Assembly (NCBI RefSeq): GCF_034932065.1
Contig: NZ_JAYGHP010000001.1
Location: 124,001-188,000 of the forward strand
Origin: Crocosphaera sp. UHCC 0190
GTDB lineage: Bacteria; Cyanobacteriota; Cyanobacteriia; Cyanobacteriales; Microcystaceae
DNA: 64,000 nucleotides
Direction: 5' to 3'
Numbering within the stretch: the first letter of the stretch is position 1; the number at the start of each line of letters is the position of its first letter. The translations under genes were made by a program, and so were the position numbers. The notes beneath the pieces were generated by a model, which worked only from the letters and a program-made list of their open reading frames with translations, did not search any database and had not been told where the DNA came from. Shown in pieces: positions 1 through 9,277 of the stretch.

Positions 1-509
1 AAATTCGCAAACTTTCGCCAAAAACTACGATTGAGGTCTTAATACCTGATTTATGTGGCAATTGGGAGGCTTTACGCATCATTATAGAAGCAAATCCCGA
101 AGTGTTAAACCATAATACGGAAACCGTTCCCCGTTTATATCGTCGGGTACGTCCCCAAGGAGATTATCAGCGATCGCTTTTATTATTACAAAGATCTAAG
201 GAATTATCTTCTCAAGTTTATACGAAATCTGGCATCATGGTGGGGTTAGGAGAAACGGATGAAGAAGTGCGCCAAGTAATGGAAGATTTACGCCAAGTTG
301 ATTGTGATATTTTGACTTTGGGGCAGTATTTACAACCATCTTCTAAACATTTAGCAGTACAAGAATTCGTCACCCCGGCTCAATTTGAAGCTTGGCAAAC
401 CTTTGGGGAATCTATCGGTTTTTTACAGGTGGTTTCTTCCCCCTTAACCCGCAGTTCTTATCATGCAGAACAAGTACAGAAACTGATGAAAAAATATCCT
501 CGTAAATAG
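1..509 (+). CDS. lipA: Lipoyl synthase, C-terminal part (5' end outside window)
   Basis: Radical-SAM enzyme that inserts two sulfurs into octanoyl groups on lipoyl-carrier proteins (pyruvate dehydrogenase E2, glycine cleavage H protein). The reading frame is open from base 3 and gives 168 residues. Visible family marks are [15 protein letters not shown], the GLGETDEEV segment, LGQYLQPS and the near-C-terminal RSSYHAE, whose serine lies in the conserved RSSYHA motif that contacts the auxiliary iron-sulfur cluster in known LipA. The N-terminal cysteine motifs (CxxxxxC and CxxxCxxC) lie upstream of the window and cannot be checked. Cyanobacteria often carry two LipA paralogues; which one this is cannot be told from the fragment. 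Confidence 0.93.
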   Translation, partial: IRKLSPKTTIEVLIPDLCGNWEALRIIIEANPEVLNHNTETVPRLYRRVRPQGDYQRSLLLLQRSKELSSQVYTKSGIMVGLGETDEEVRQVMEDLRQVDCDILTLGQYLQPSSKHLAVQEFVTPAQFEAWQTFGESIGFLQVVSSPLTRSSYHAEQVQKLMKKYPRK

Positions 510-594
510 TTTTAATGTTCACTAGAAAGTTTTAGAACTAGGAGATTTAATTAATTCTTCCAACAAAGATAAATAACAATAAATACTTACTTAA

Positions 595-611
595 GGTGGG
601 CATTGCCCACC
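595..611. repeat. Short near-palindrome GGTGGGCA-T-TGCCCACC
   Basis: An 8-bp perfect inverted repeat with a one-base centre, followed by CTAC. It lies between lipA and a small ORF. It resembles the short palindromic repeats scattered between cyanobacterial genes. As RNA it would form a tight hairpin, but there is no T-tract, so terminator function is uncertain. Confidence 0.6.
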
Positions 612-619
612 CTACAAAT

Positions 620-796
620 ATGATACTAGAGAATTTAATTAATTTAAGAAATATAAAAAATTTAAGAGATTTAGAATATTGGTTATTTAATTGGGAAATT
701 CCTGCTTATATTCATTGGTATGGTGCAAGTCAGTATAATAGTGAATTAGTGATTGCTTTATTAAAATATTGGCATGAAAAATATGGTAGTTTTTGA
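620..796 (+). pseudogene. Small ORF, possible remnant of a DUF4253-type protein
   Basis: Encodes 58 residues from the ATG at 620; a GTG at 596 would extend it but lies inside the palindrome, so I do not favour it. The C-terminal half (IPAYIHWYGASQYNSELV then IALLKYWHEKYG) looks like the end of a DUF4253-type domain, in which a W-x-G segment is followed by a YW-x-x-KYG helix. The rest of such a domain (about 150 residues) is missing, so this is more likely a decayed gene tail than an intact gene. The similarity is from memory and modest. The ORF is closely bracketed by two palindromic repeats (595-611 and 798-825), which suggests insertion-driven erosion. It may also be a genuine small orphan gene. 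Confidence 0.35.
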
Positions 797-797
797 T

Positions 798-825
798 GTA
801 GGGGTCAACGGCCGTTGACCCCTAC
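798..825. repeat. 28-bp perfect palindrome (family copy 1)
   Basis: Each arm is GTAGGGGTCAACGG followed directly by its exact reverse complement. An identical copy lies at 5168-5195, and two variant copies with CG in place of TC are at 12258-12285 and 34375-34402. It sits between a plus-strand ORF ending at 796 and the minus-strand gene ending at 836, so it may act as a bidirectional transcription stop. Confidence 0.85.
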
Positions 826-835
826 TATTTTTCAA

Positions 836-1825
836 TCATAAAGAATAATTCCCCTGTTTCATCTGTGTTGGATCAATATTAAACCCATAACGTTCTCGAA
901 TTAAATAAAGAGGACGCTGTTTAACTTCTTCATAAATTCGGCCTAAATATTCCCCAAGAATACCCAGCGTAATTAATTGTATTCCTCCAATAAATAACAT
1001 TGTCACCATTAATGAAGCATATCCAGGTACATCAATACCTAAAATCAAGGTACGCATAATCAGAAAACTACCATAGAAAAAGGCTAATAAAGAAATAATT
1101 CCCCCCAGATATGTCCAAACTTTCAAAGGAATTAAACTAAAAGACGTAATCCCATCTAAGGCAAAATTCCACAATTTCCAGTAATTCCATTTGGTAGTTC
1201 CTTGATGGCGGTTTGGTCGATCAAATGTAATATAAGTCTGTTTAAACCCAACCCAAGCAAACAAACCCTTCATAAAACGGGTTCTTTCCGGCATTCTTTT
1301 TAGCGCGTCCACTACCCGTCTATCTAATAAACGAAAATCCCCCGTATCACGAGGAATGGGAACACTACTAATACGACTAATAATGCGATAAAAGGCATTA
1401 GCAGTCAATTGTTTAATAAAACTTTCCCCTTGTCTTGAACGACGTTTCGCATAAACTACATCATAACCCTCACGCCATTTAGCGATCATTTGTTCAATTA
1501 GTTCAGGAGGATCTTGTAAATCAGCATCAAGGGGAATCATCGCTTGTCCTTGGGCATTTTCTAACCCTGCTGTTAAAGCAATATCTTTACCAAAATTGCG
1601 AGATAAACTAACAACTTTAATGGCCGGATAACGATGATGATAATCAATTAAACGCTGTAATGTCTGATCTTTACTGCCATCATCCACACAAACTACTTCA
1701 TAGGTGACGTTAAGAGTATCTAAAACCCCTAGCAGTCTCTCAAACAGTAGATCAATACCTTCCTCTTCATTGTAACAAGGGAGAATAATAGAGATTTCAA
1801 CTTGGTTTAGGTTAAATGACATCAT
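836..1825 (-). CDS. Family 2 glycosyltransferase, GtrB/DPM1-like (polyprenyl-phosphate sugar transferase)
   Basis: 329 residues. Probably transfers a sugar from a nucleotide sugar to a polyprenyl phosphate on the cytoplasmic face of the membrane. The N-terminal GT-A domain shows VEISIILPCYNEEEGID, the VDDGS motif and PLDADLQDP, which contains the metal/nucleotide-binding aspartates. Two hydrophobic helices follow at about residues 232-258 and 268-292, as in the tetrameric GtrB of Synechocystis. The tail IYEEVKQRPLYLIRERYGF is typical of this family. Two ATGs are adjacent at the start. The gene is divergent from purM with about 100 bp between them. The exact sugar is not predictable. Confidence 0.88.
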   Translation of the reverse strand: MMSFNLNQVEISIILPCYNEEEGIDLLFERLLGVLDTLNVTYEVVCVDDGSKDQTLQRLIDYHHRYPAIKVVSLSRNFGKDIALTAGLENAQGQAMIPLDADLQDPPELIEQMIAKWREGYDVVYAKRRSRQGESFIKQLTANAFYRIISRISSVPIPRDTGDFRLLDRRVVDALKRMPERTRFMKGLFAWVGFKQTYITFDRPNRHQGTTKWNYWKLWNFALDGITSFSLIPLKVWTYLGGIISLLAFFYGSFLIMRTLILGIDVPGYASLMVTMLFIGGIQLITLGILGEYLGRIYEEVKQRPLYLIRERYGFNIDPTQMKQGNYSL

Positions 1826-1925
1826 AATGAGTAACTTTCTTGAGAGATTTTTATATTTTTTTATGAGATAAAAAGACTATATCGGTTACTATGACTGAGG
1901 GCAAGTCATCAAGGTTTCTGTATTT

Positions 1926-2972
1926 ATGGATTATCAAGACGCAGGGGTTAATATTGAAGCAGGTCGGTCTTTTGTGGAAAAAATCCGCAGGGGGGTTGAA
2001 AGTACCTATCGTCCTGGGGTTTTAGGGGGAATAGGAGGGTTTGGAGGCTATTTTGAATTACCTACAGGGTATCATAACCCCGTTTTGGTGTCTGGCACGG
2101 ATGGAGTCGGTACAAAGCTAAAAATTGCCCAAGGGTTAAATTCTCATCAAACCATAGGCATTGATTTAGTTGCCATGTGTGTCAATGATATTTTAACCTC
2201 TGGGGCTGAACCTTTATTCTTTTTAGATTATTTAGCAACAGGTAAATTAAACCCTCAACAATTAAGCGATGTGGTAACAGGAATTGTTGAAGGATGTCGC
2301 CTGAGTGGTTGTGCATTATTAGGGGGAGAAACGGCGGAAATGCCTGGTTTTTATGGGGCGGGAGAATATGATGTGGCTGGTTTTTGTGTGGGAATTGTTG
2401 AGAAGAATCAACTTTTAAATGGTTCTCAGGTAAATATTGGTGATGTTGCTATTGGTTTAGCCAGTAGCGGTGTTCATAGTAATGGCTTTAGTTTAGTTCG
2501 TAAAATTGTTGAAGTTAATGGCTTAAATTGGGATGATCGCTTTGATATTTTAGGGGAAAAATCTTTAGGAGAAGTGTTATTAACGCCTACTCAAATCTAT
2601 GTTAAACCTATCCTTGAAATTTTAAAATCTGACATCAATATTCATGGGATGGCCCATATTACGGGGGGCGGTTTACCGGAAAATTTACCCCGTTGTTTAA
2701 ATCAAGGACAATCAATTCAAATTGATCCTAATAGTTGGGAGATATTACCTATTTTTAATTGGATAGCTGATCTGGGAAAAGTAGAAAAATCTGCTATGTT
2801 TGAGACTTTTAATATGGGGATTGGATTTGTCGTAATTGTTCCATCAACTCAAGCAGAATTAACCTTAAATTGGTTTAAAAATAAAGAAATTTATGCTTGT
2901 CAAATTGGGGAAGTAATTGAAGGAAAAGGGGAGTTACTGGGATTAGGTATAAACGACTTGACACAACCTTAG
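1926..2972 (+). CDS. purM: Phosphoribosylformylglycinamidine cyclo-ligase (AIR synthetase)
   Basis: 348 residues, the usual family length. Catalyses the fifth step of purine synthesis, ATP-dependent closure of FGAM to 5-aminoimidazole ribonucleotide, in the cytosol. Family marks: [13 protein letters not shown] at the N terminus, [68 protein letters not shown] and [13 protein letters not shown], in the order expected for the AIRS and AIRS_C domains. It stands alone, between the divergent glycosyltransferase and the downstream two-component pair, and not in a pur operon. Confidence 0.97.
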   Translation: MDYQDAGVNIEAGRSFVEKIRRGVESTYRPGVLGGIGGFGGYFELPTGYHNPVLVSGTDGVGTKLKIAQGLNSHQTIGIDLVAMCVNDILTSGAEPLFFLDYLATGKLNPQQLSDVVTGIVEGCRLSGCALLGGETAEMPGFYGAGEYDVAGFCVGIVEKNQLLNGSQVNIGDVAIGLASSGVHSNGFSLVRKIVEVNGLNWDDRFDILGEKSLGEVLLTPTQIYVKPILEILKSDINIHGMAHITGGGLPENLPRCLNQGQSIQIDPNSWEILPIFNWIADLGKVEKSAMFETFNMGIGFVVIVPSTQAELTLNWFKNKEIYACQIGEVIEGKGELLGLGINDLTQP

Positions 2973-3040
2973 CATCATTTTAATTCTTTAAAACAATTGG
3001 CTAAAATTGTCGAAGGGACACAAGGGGAAACAAGTAATTT

Positions 3041-3706
3041 ATGCGGTTACTCTTAATTGAAGATGATCCGGATTTATCAAACTCAATAAAAGCGGAATTG
3101 AAACGTGCAGGTTATGCTGTAGATGTTGCTTTTGATGGAGAGCAAGGAGAATTTTTAGGCATGACTGAAAGCTATGATGTTGTTATTCTAGACCTGGGTT
3201 TGCCAAAAATATCTGGTTTAGAAGTATTAAGACTTTGGCGTGAAGCAGACAACAATGTACCTGTAATTATATTAACGGCACGAGATTCCTGGCATGAAAA
3301 AGTCGATGGTTTTAAAGCTGGTGCTGATGATTATCTCGGCAAACCTTTTCATTTTGAGGAACTTTTAGCCCGTATTCAGGCAATTCTTAAACGGGTTCAA
3401 CATCGTCCCCAAGAAAAACTTAGCGCGTTTGGTATTGAACTTGATGAAGAGCAACAAACTGTATTAATTAATGGTCAAGAGCAGGTTATATTAACAGCTT
3501 TAGAATTTCGCTTGTTACGTTATTTAATGACCCATCCCAACAAGGTTTTAAGCAAAAACCAGCTAATGGAACATATTTATGAATATGATGGTGATCCAGG
3601 AAGTAATGTTATAGAAGTTTATATTAACCGATTGCGGCATATTGTGGGTAAAGATTTAATTGTTAACCGTCGTGGTCAAGGTTATATATTCGGTGAAAAT
3701 ATATGA
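3041..3706 (+). CDS. OmpR/PhoP-family response regulator
   Basis: 221 residues. Receiver domain with the acidic pair EDD at residues 7-9, phospho-acceptor D51 in VVILDLGLP, and the switch lysine in GKPF. A winged-helix DNA-binding domain fills the C-terminal half (LTALEFRLLRYLMTHPNKVLS, then INRLRHIVG and GRGYIF-type RGQGYIF). The spacing and GADDYLGKPFHFEELLAR wording resemble PhoP/QseB regulators of proteobacteria. The stop overlaps the start of the kinase gene by four bases (ATGA), so the two are translationally coupled and form a cognate pair. The RTX-protein gene about 1.6 kb downstream may be a target, but no operator was identified. Confidence 0.95.
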   Translation: MRLLLIEDDPDLSNSIKAELKRAGYAVDVAFDGEQGEFLGMTESYDVVILDLGLPKISGLEVLRLWREADNNVPVIILTARDSWHEKVDGFKAGADDYLGKPFHFEELLARIQAILKRVQHRPQEKLSAFGIELDEEQQTVLINGQEQVILTALEFRLLRYLMTHPNKVLSKNQLMEHIYEYDGDPGSNVIEVYINRLRHIVGKDLIVNRRGQGYIFGENI

Positions 3707-5046
3707 TGTCTTTACAACAACGATTAAATCGTGGTTTGATATTAATCCTCTGTGTTGTGTTGTTTCTTCAATGGTTAGCCTCTGATCTGGTGATTAGTGC
3801 TGTTGTAGAAAAACAAATGACTACTCGCTTGACTCATGACGGTGATTCTCTAATAGACACCCTGATCCCTAATAGTAAAAATCAATTGCTTTTTAATAGT
3901 TTTCATGTCGGTTCAGTCTACGAGCAAGCATTTTCAGGACACTATTATGTAATAGTCATTGACAAGAATTTATATTACTCAAAATCTTTACAAAATATAC
4001 CTTTGAAGGTTAAACATTTAGATGCTGGAGAAAAAAATCTTTATCATCTTAAGGATGGACCAAAACATCAACCATTGCTTGTTCTGGGACGTAATTTTAA
4101 TCGATTAGGACATCAAGTTAGTATCAGTATTGCTGAAGATTTAACCAATATACATCATGATATTTCTGATATTCGCCTTGCTTATTTGGGTTTATGTTTA
4201 ATAATTCTGTTGTTATCAATTGTTTTGCAAACCATCAATGTTAAACAATCTTTACAACCACTTAAGATTATCCAAAAACAATTGATAGATGTTACTAACG
4301 GTAAAGAACAACAAATTACGGTGAAGAAAGTACCAAAAGAAATTAAGCCGTTAGTAATTGAAATTAACCGTCTGTTATTGTTAGTGGTTCGCCGTTTGCA
4401 ACAATCACGCACAGCTATCGGAAATCTGGCCCATGCCTTAAAAACACCACTTGCAATGTTATTTAGAATTGCAGAAAACCCCATTTTTATCGAGCATCCT
4501 GAATTACAAGAACAACTGCTAACACAGACATCAGCTATTCATCGTTATATTGAACGTGAACTGAAACGCGCCCGTATTTCTGGTGGTCAGCAAACAATTA
4601 CCGTATTTAATCCTCATCAAGAATTGACGGCACTAATACATTTATTAAAAAAAATTTATGCAGAAAAAAATTTACAAATTGAACTCAAATCACCTAATGA
4701 GTTAGTTAATTTTGACAGAGAAGATTTACTCGAACTGATCGGTAATTTGCTAGACAATGCCTTTAAGTGGGCCCAACAACGTATATTAGTTGAAATCAGT
4801 TTTACAGATAATTTAGTCGTTGCGATCGCGGATGATGGTCCGGGATGCAAGGAGGCTGATATATCATTACTTCCCCAACGTGGATTACGATTAGATGAAT
4901 TAATTAAGGGACATGGCTTAGGCTTAACAATTGTTCATGATATTGTTGAATTCTATGGCGGTTCATTGGATTTTAGCCGCAGTCCGCAATTAGGTGGCTT
5001 TCTGGTCACGGTGATTTTACCCTTAGCCCAAAAAAATTGGACATAG
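3703..5046 (+). CDS. PhoQ/QseC-like sensor histidine kinase
   Basis: 447 residues. Inner-membrane sensor with a first transmembrane helix at about 10-32, an extracytoplasmic sensor region at about 35-157, a second helix at about 158-178, a HAMP-like segment, a dimerisation helix with phospho-acceptor H244 in NLAHALKTPLAML, and an ATPase domain with the N box (LLDNAFKWA), DDGPGC and GHGLGLTIV. The H box ALKTPL and the short linker are typical of PhoQ-type kinases, and unlike most cyanobacterial kinases there is no PAS or GAF domain. The sensor region has no metal-binding cluster I recognise, so the signal is unknown. Partner of the preceding regulator. Confidence 0.93.
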   Translation: MMSLQQRLNRGLILILCVVLFLQWLASDLVISAVVEKQMTTRLTHDGDSLIDTLIPNSKNQLLFNSFHVGSVYEQAFSGHYYVIVIDKNLYYSKSLQNIPLKVKHLDAGEKNLYHLKDGPKHQPLLVLGRNFNRLGHQVSISIAEDLTNIHHDISDIRLAYLGLCLIILLLSIVLQTINVKQSLQPLKIIQKQLIDVTNGKEQQITVKKVPKEIKPLVIEINRLLLLVVRRLQQSRTAIGNLAHALKTPLAMLFRIAENPIFIEHPELQEQLLTQTSAIHRYIERELKRARISGGQQTITVFNPHQELTALIHLLKKIYAEKNLQIELKSPNELVNFDREDLLELIGNLLDNAFKWAQQRILVEISFTDNLVVAIADDGPGCKEADISLLPQRGLRLDELIKGHGLGLTIVHDIVEFYGGSLDFSRSPQLGGFLVTVILPLAQKNWT

Positions 5047-5346
5047 TTGACCTTTTTAAGTTTCAATTTAACTACGCTTGCTAGGTTGGTCTAGAAACAG
5101 AGATTAGAATCACTCACCTGACGGGGTTATACCAATTTCCTAAATGTAAGCTACACATCTTTGTACTGTAGGGGTCAACGGCCGTTGACCCCTACACCAG
5201 ACACATCTGTAGTCGGATTTTGAAGAATTGGTATTAAAGGCAACGGGCAAAGGGTGCAGGCCTTGCATGGGGATTTAAAAGAATAATTTTGAATTTCCCG
5301 CAGGGGTTGACTCTAATCTTCCCTAACCAGAAAAGCGAATACTGTT
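5047..5346 (+). other. Intergenic region upstream of the RTX-protein gene
   Basis: 300 bases without a gene. It holds the palindrome copy at 5168-5195. A short segment (TACCAATTTCC at 5132 and the reverse-oriented GAATTGGTA at 5225) brackets that palindrome as an imperfect inverted repeat, so the whole of about 5130-5235 may be a small insertion. The promoter of the downstream gene must lie here, but I cannot point to clear -35/-10 boxes. Confidence 0.5.
5168..5195. repeat. 28-bp perfect palindrome (family copy 2)
   Basis: Base-for-base identical to the copy at 798-825. It lies between the histidine kinase gene and the RTX-protein gene, both plus strand, so it may separate their transcripts. 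Confidence 0.85.
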
Positions 5347-8300
5347 ATGACAAGCCCTTTTTCAACTTTCACTAGCTCTGACACATCTACACTTACTGGA
5401 GCTCTTTTAGCTGCTAATTCAGGAATCACGATCAATAATAGTTCAATAGTTTTAGACGCATCGGCACAAGAAGCAGTCAATTTTTATGATGGTTCCCTTT
5501 CCCCATTAGGCATTGGTGCAGGATTATTGCTTACTTCCGGGACTATGCCTGGCACGACAAACACCGTCGGCTGGTTTGGTACTGATAACAGTGCTAGTAG
5601 TGGCTTTAACAATGGTGATGCGGACATCAATGCAGTAGTAAATACGGTCTTCCAAACCCAATCTTTTGATGCCACAAGCTTATCATTTGATTTTAGCGTC
5701 GCTGATCCGAATGCCACATCAATCAGCTTTGATATTGTGTTTGGTTCTGATGAATATCCCGAATGGGTTGATGCTTTTGTTGATTCAGCCGTTGTCATAG
5801 TTAATGGTGTCAACTATGCACTATTTAACCACGATCCTAACCATCCTTTAAGTGTTGTCAGTTCAAATTTGGCCGCTGGTTATTTCCAAGATAATGCCAA
5901 CAACGTTTTACCAATTGAATATGATGGTGTTAGCCATGTATTAAAAATCGTTGCGCCAATTAATGTAGGTGGTGCAAACAACCATATTAAAATCGGCATT
6001 GCTGATACAGGCGACCATATTTACGATAGTGGTATATTTATTTCTAATTTATCAGCAGGTAATATTCCCGGCTCAGGTGTGGTGATAACGCCCCCTAGTT
6101 CCGGCACTGACAACAGCGACAACCTGACTGGAACATCGAAAGATGAGTATTTTGACTTAAAAGCGGGTGATGACATCTGTTACGCTGGTTCAGGCGATGA
6201 CATTATCGTAGCGGGTGCGGGTAACGACACCATTTATGGCGGTAGTGGCAATGATGAAATCAAAGGCGATGCAGGTGACGATGTTTTAGATGGTGGTGAT
6301 GGCCTCTCAGATACTGCCGTCTATGCTGGAAATAGCAGTGATTATAGCCTTACATTTAACGCGGATGGTAGTTATACCATCTCTGACAATAAAACAGGCA
6401 CAGCATCCGAAGGCAAGGACACTTTGCTAGGTGTGGAACTCGTGAAGTTTAGCAATGGACTATTTGCATTAACGCCAGATGGTCTGAGTTCAGTTACCAA
6501 TCCTAACCAACCGCCTACAAATACCCCTGGATCAGTCATTATCAGTGGCATTGGTTCAGCAGGAAGCGTCCTAACTGCGACGGTGAGCGATCCTGATGGG
6601 GTTTCGGGTGCTATCGGCTATGAGTGGCAAATTTCAGCCGATAATGGTGCAAGCTGGAACACTGTAAGCAATGACAGTAATACTTACACAGTTACTGCGG
6701 CTGATGTCGGCATGATGGTTCAAGTTGTGGCCAGTTACACCGATAATGGGTCTATACTCGAAACTCCTGTTAGTGCATCCAAAGAAATACTGGAAACGAA
6801 TAATGGTGATTTGGTTGTCACATTGATGCAGCTTAAAGCACCTTTGGGTACTAGCACGATCAATCCATTAACAACCTTAATTCAAGATGCCATTGATTTA
6901 GGTTTATCCCCTAACCTTGCCGCGTTGAGTGTTAAGAATGTATTAGCTATTCCAGACACTATAAACCTTCAAACTTATGATGCTTACGCAGCTTTACAGG
7001 TAAATCCAAGCGACCCAACCGCCCTTCAAGTCGAAAAAGTTGCCGTGCAAGTTGCGATTTTGACATCACTTTCTGATGATGATACTGGCGTAAATCTGAC
7101 TTCGGCTATTGTTAATGCGGCCACCAATAATAAGGTACTAGATCTTGCCAACGCCAATGACCTAGCGGGTATTCTTGGGCTTGATATTACAGGTTTAACC
7201 AAAGAAAATTATCCCCAACCCCTCAAAGAAATTTTCGACCGTAATAAGAGTATGTCCGATGCTATTGCTGACGGTGGCGATGTCAGTGTCATCGAGACAG
7301 AATGGCAGGATTTGCTCAGCATCCAGGATGGCATCAATTCAAAGTCGATCTCCGATCTTAGCATCCACGTTAACCAGGCACCGATTGGAACCGCAACAGC
7401 CGTCTTAGCTGAAGGCACGGAAGGTTTGGCTTATACCCTTAACGGTGCCGATTTACTGCTCGGTTTCAGTGACTCAGACGGTGGCGTTTTATCAGTAACG
7501 GATCTTTCTGCTGCCGTTTCCGGTAGCTTTACCGATAATGCGGATGGTACTTGGACATTCACCCCAGATGCCAATTACAATGGCCCGGTAGAACTCACCT
7601 ATACGGTCATTGATGGGCAAGGTGGCAGCGCATCTGCCAGCCAACTGTTTGTTATCGCACCGAATACAGTAACTCCGGTCAATAATGATCCCACAGGTTC
7701 AGCCATAGCAACTCTAGCTAATGGCACTGAAGACACAAACTATATTATTAGTGCAAATAAGCTACTAGAGGGTTTTAGTGATGTTGATGGCGATATCTTA
7801 TCAATTTCTGGATTAACTGCCAACAACGGTGGATTAATTGACAACCAAGACGGTACTTGGACATTTACCCCTAATACAAACGACAACGGACCCGTTAACT
7901 TAAGCTACAGCGTCATCGACGGTAACGGCGGCAATGTTGCGGCTGACCAAAGTTTCAGTCTAGAGGCGGTAAATGATGCTCCCATCGGCACAGGCACTGC
8001 GATCTTGGTTTCTGGCACTGAAGACACCGCTTACACCATTAACAACAGTGATCTGCTACAAGGTTTTAGTGATGTTGATGGCGATATCTTGTCAATTTCT
8101 GGATTAACTGCCAACAACGGTGGATTAGTTGACAATCAAGACGGTACTTGGACATTTGCCCCGAATACAAATTACAACGGGCCCGTTAACTTAAGCTACA
8201 GCGTCATCGACGGTAACGGCGGCAGTGTTGCTGCTGACCAAAGCTTTCAAGTGCTTGCCGATGTTTTGGGTTCCCCTCCAGTAGCTAATGATGACACAAT

Positions 8301-9186
8301 AGCCACATTGCAGGAAAAACGGGTAACAGTGAACGTACTGGCTAACGACACTGATCTAAATAACGATGGGTTGGCTATTTCTGCTTTCGATTCAACCAGT
8401 GTCAATGGCGGGAAAATTGCCCTCAACGCGAATGGCACATTGACCTACTCTCCATTGGATCATTTTACTGGTGTAGATAGCTTTACTTACAAAGCAACTG
8501 ATGGGCAAAATCAATCAAATACTGCAACCGTCAATATTTTCGTCTTGAATCAAGAGAAAGTTGAATCAAAGGTATCAACCACATTATCGGATACTCAACT
8601 CAATTTAAAGTTAGAGGGCAAAGCTAATATCAATGGTACTGGCAATCAATGGGATAACAAGTTGATTGGTAATGAAGGAAGTAACGTTCTTGATGGTAAA
8701 AGCGGTAATGACTATCTTGACGGTAAAGCAGGTAATGACACCCTTCTTGGTGATATCGGTAATGATGTCTTAAATGGCGGCGATGGAGCGGATATCTTAC
8801 TTGGTGGCGACGGTGATGATCTGTTAGTCGGTGGCGCAGGTAAGGATATCCTGACAGGTGACGATGGAGCGGATATTTTCTGGTTTAATACTACCCCCAA
8901 TACTTTGTTTAATGTTGACACTATTACTGATTTTGTCTCCGGTACTGATAAATTAGTTTTCAGCCGTATCAATCTTGGTGCTTCTGGTCAATTCCACATC
9001 GATGATCCCCGATTCTTATCCAATAGCACGGGCATGGCTACAACTACTAACCAACGCTTGATCTATAATCAGTCTAGCGGTCAGCTTTACTACGATAGTA
9101 ATGGCAGTGCCGCTGGTCACTCGGTTTTGGTTGCCATCTTGCCAACCTCCTCGGCATTAACAGCGTCAGACATTTTGGTAGTTTAA
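5347..9186 (+). CDS. Large RTX / cadherin-like calcium-binding exoprotein with choice-of-anchor-L domain
   Basis: 1279 residues with no N-terminal signal peptide, as expected for type I secretion. Domains in order: a choice-of-anchor-L-type domain at about 20-240 (LLLTSGTMPG, FGSDEYPEWVDAFVDSAVV, FISNLSAGNIPG); RTX nonapeptides at about 262-325 (GDDIIVAGAGNDTIYGGSG); an Ig-like segment at about 390-480; a helical region of unknown type at about 485-670; three tandem cadherin-like ~97-residue repeats at about 675-985, the last two nearly identical; a further cadherin-like VNVLANDTD domain; and C-terminal RTX repeats at about 1115-1180 followed by a hydrophobic tail ending LTASDILVV, typical of type I substrates. 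Probably an adhesin or surface-layer-like protein. No ABC/HlyD exporter genes are nearby. Codons ending in C or G look more frequent than in neighbouring genes. Confidence 0.88.
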   Translation: MTSPFSTFTSSDTSTLTGALLAANSGITINNSSIVLDASAQEAVNFYDGSLSPLGIGAGLLLTSGTMPGTTNTVGWFGTDNSASSGFNNGDADINAVVNTVFQTQSFDATSLSFDFSVADPNATSISFDIVFGSDEYPEWVDAFVDSAVVIVNGVNYALFNHDPNHPLSVVSSNLAAGYFQDNANNVLPIEYDGVSHVLKIVAPINVGGANNHIKIGIADTGDHIYDSGIFISNLSAGNIPGSGVVITPPSSGTDNSDNLTGTSKDEYFDLKAGDDICYAGSGDDIIVAGAGNDTIYGGSGNDEIKGDAGDDVLDGGDGLSDTAVYAGNSSDYSLTFNADGSYTISDNKTGTASEGKDTLLGVELVKFSNGLFALTPDGLSSVTNPNQPPTNTPGSVIISGIGSAGSVLTATVSDPDGVSGAIGYEWQISADNGASWNTVSNDSNTYTVTAADVGMMVQVVASYTDNGSILETPVSASKEILETNNGDLVVTLMQLKAPLGTSTINPLTTLIQDAIDLGLSPNLAALSVKNVLAIPDTINLQTYDAYAALQVNPSDPTALQVEKVAVQVAILTSLSDDDTGVNLTSAIVNAATNNKVLDLANANDLAGILGLDITGLTKENYPQPLKEIFDRNKSMSDAIADGGDVSVIETEWQDLLSIQDGINSKSISDLSIHVNQAPIGTATAVLAEGTEGLAYTLNGADLLLGFSDSDGGVLSVTDLSAAVSGSFTDNADGTWTFTPDANYNGPVELTYTVIDGQGGSASASQLFVIAPNTVTPVNNDPTGSAIATLANGTEDTNYIISANKLLEGFSDVDGDILSISGLTANNGGLIDNQDGTWTFTPNTNDNGPVNLSYSVIDGNGGNVAADQSFSLEAVNDAPIGTGTAILVSGTEDTAYTINNSDLLQGFSDVDGDILSISGLTANNGGLVDNQDGTWTFAPNTNYNGPVNLSYSVIDGNGGSVAADQSFQVLADVLGSPPVANDDTIATLQEKRVTVNVLANDTDLNNDGLAISAFDSTSVNGGKIALNANGTLTYSPLDHFTGVDSFTYKATDGQNQSNTATVNIFVLNQEKVESKVSTTLSDTQLNLKLEGKANINGTGNQWDNKLIGNEGSNVLDGKSGNDYLDGKAGNDTLLGDIGNDVLNGGDGADILLGGDGDDLLVGGAGKDILTGDDGADIFWFNTTPNTLFNVDTITDFVSGTDKLVFSRINLGASGQFHIDDPRFLSNSTGMATTTNQRLIYNQSSGQLYYDSNGSAAGHSVLVAILPTSSALTASDILVV
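7771..8243 (+). repeat. Internal direct duplication within the exoprotein gene
   Basis: Bases 7771-7952 and 8062-8243 are nearly identical and offset by exactly 291 bp (97 codons). Both encode GFSDVDGDILSISGLTANNG and the following DGTWTF...NLSYSVIDGNGG segment. The diverged third copy at about 7460-7660 shares only the protein pattern. The high DNA identity points to recent duplication or gene conversion. Confidence 0.85.
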
Positions 9187-9208
9187 CTTGCCCGTTGTTA
9201 ACTTAGAC

Positions 9209-9239
9209 TGAGGGGTTAGATACTGAGCTAAGCCCCTCA
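9209..9239 (+). terminator. Stem-loop after the exoprotein gene
   Basis: TGAGGGGTTAG pairs with CTAAGCCCCTCA, with one bulged base, 23 bp past the stop at 9186. It lies between convergent genes (exoprotein plus, DUF4388 minus) and could stop transcription from either side. No long T-tract follows. Confidence 0.55.
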
Positions 9240-9277
9240 TGTTCTCTGTCGGAAAAATTCGGCAATTGCTTATAGTT

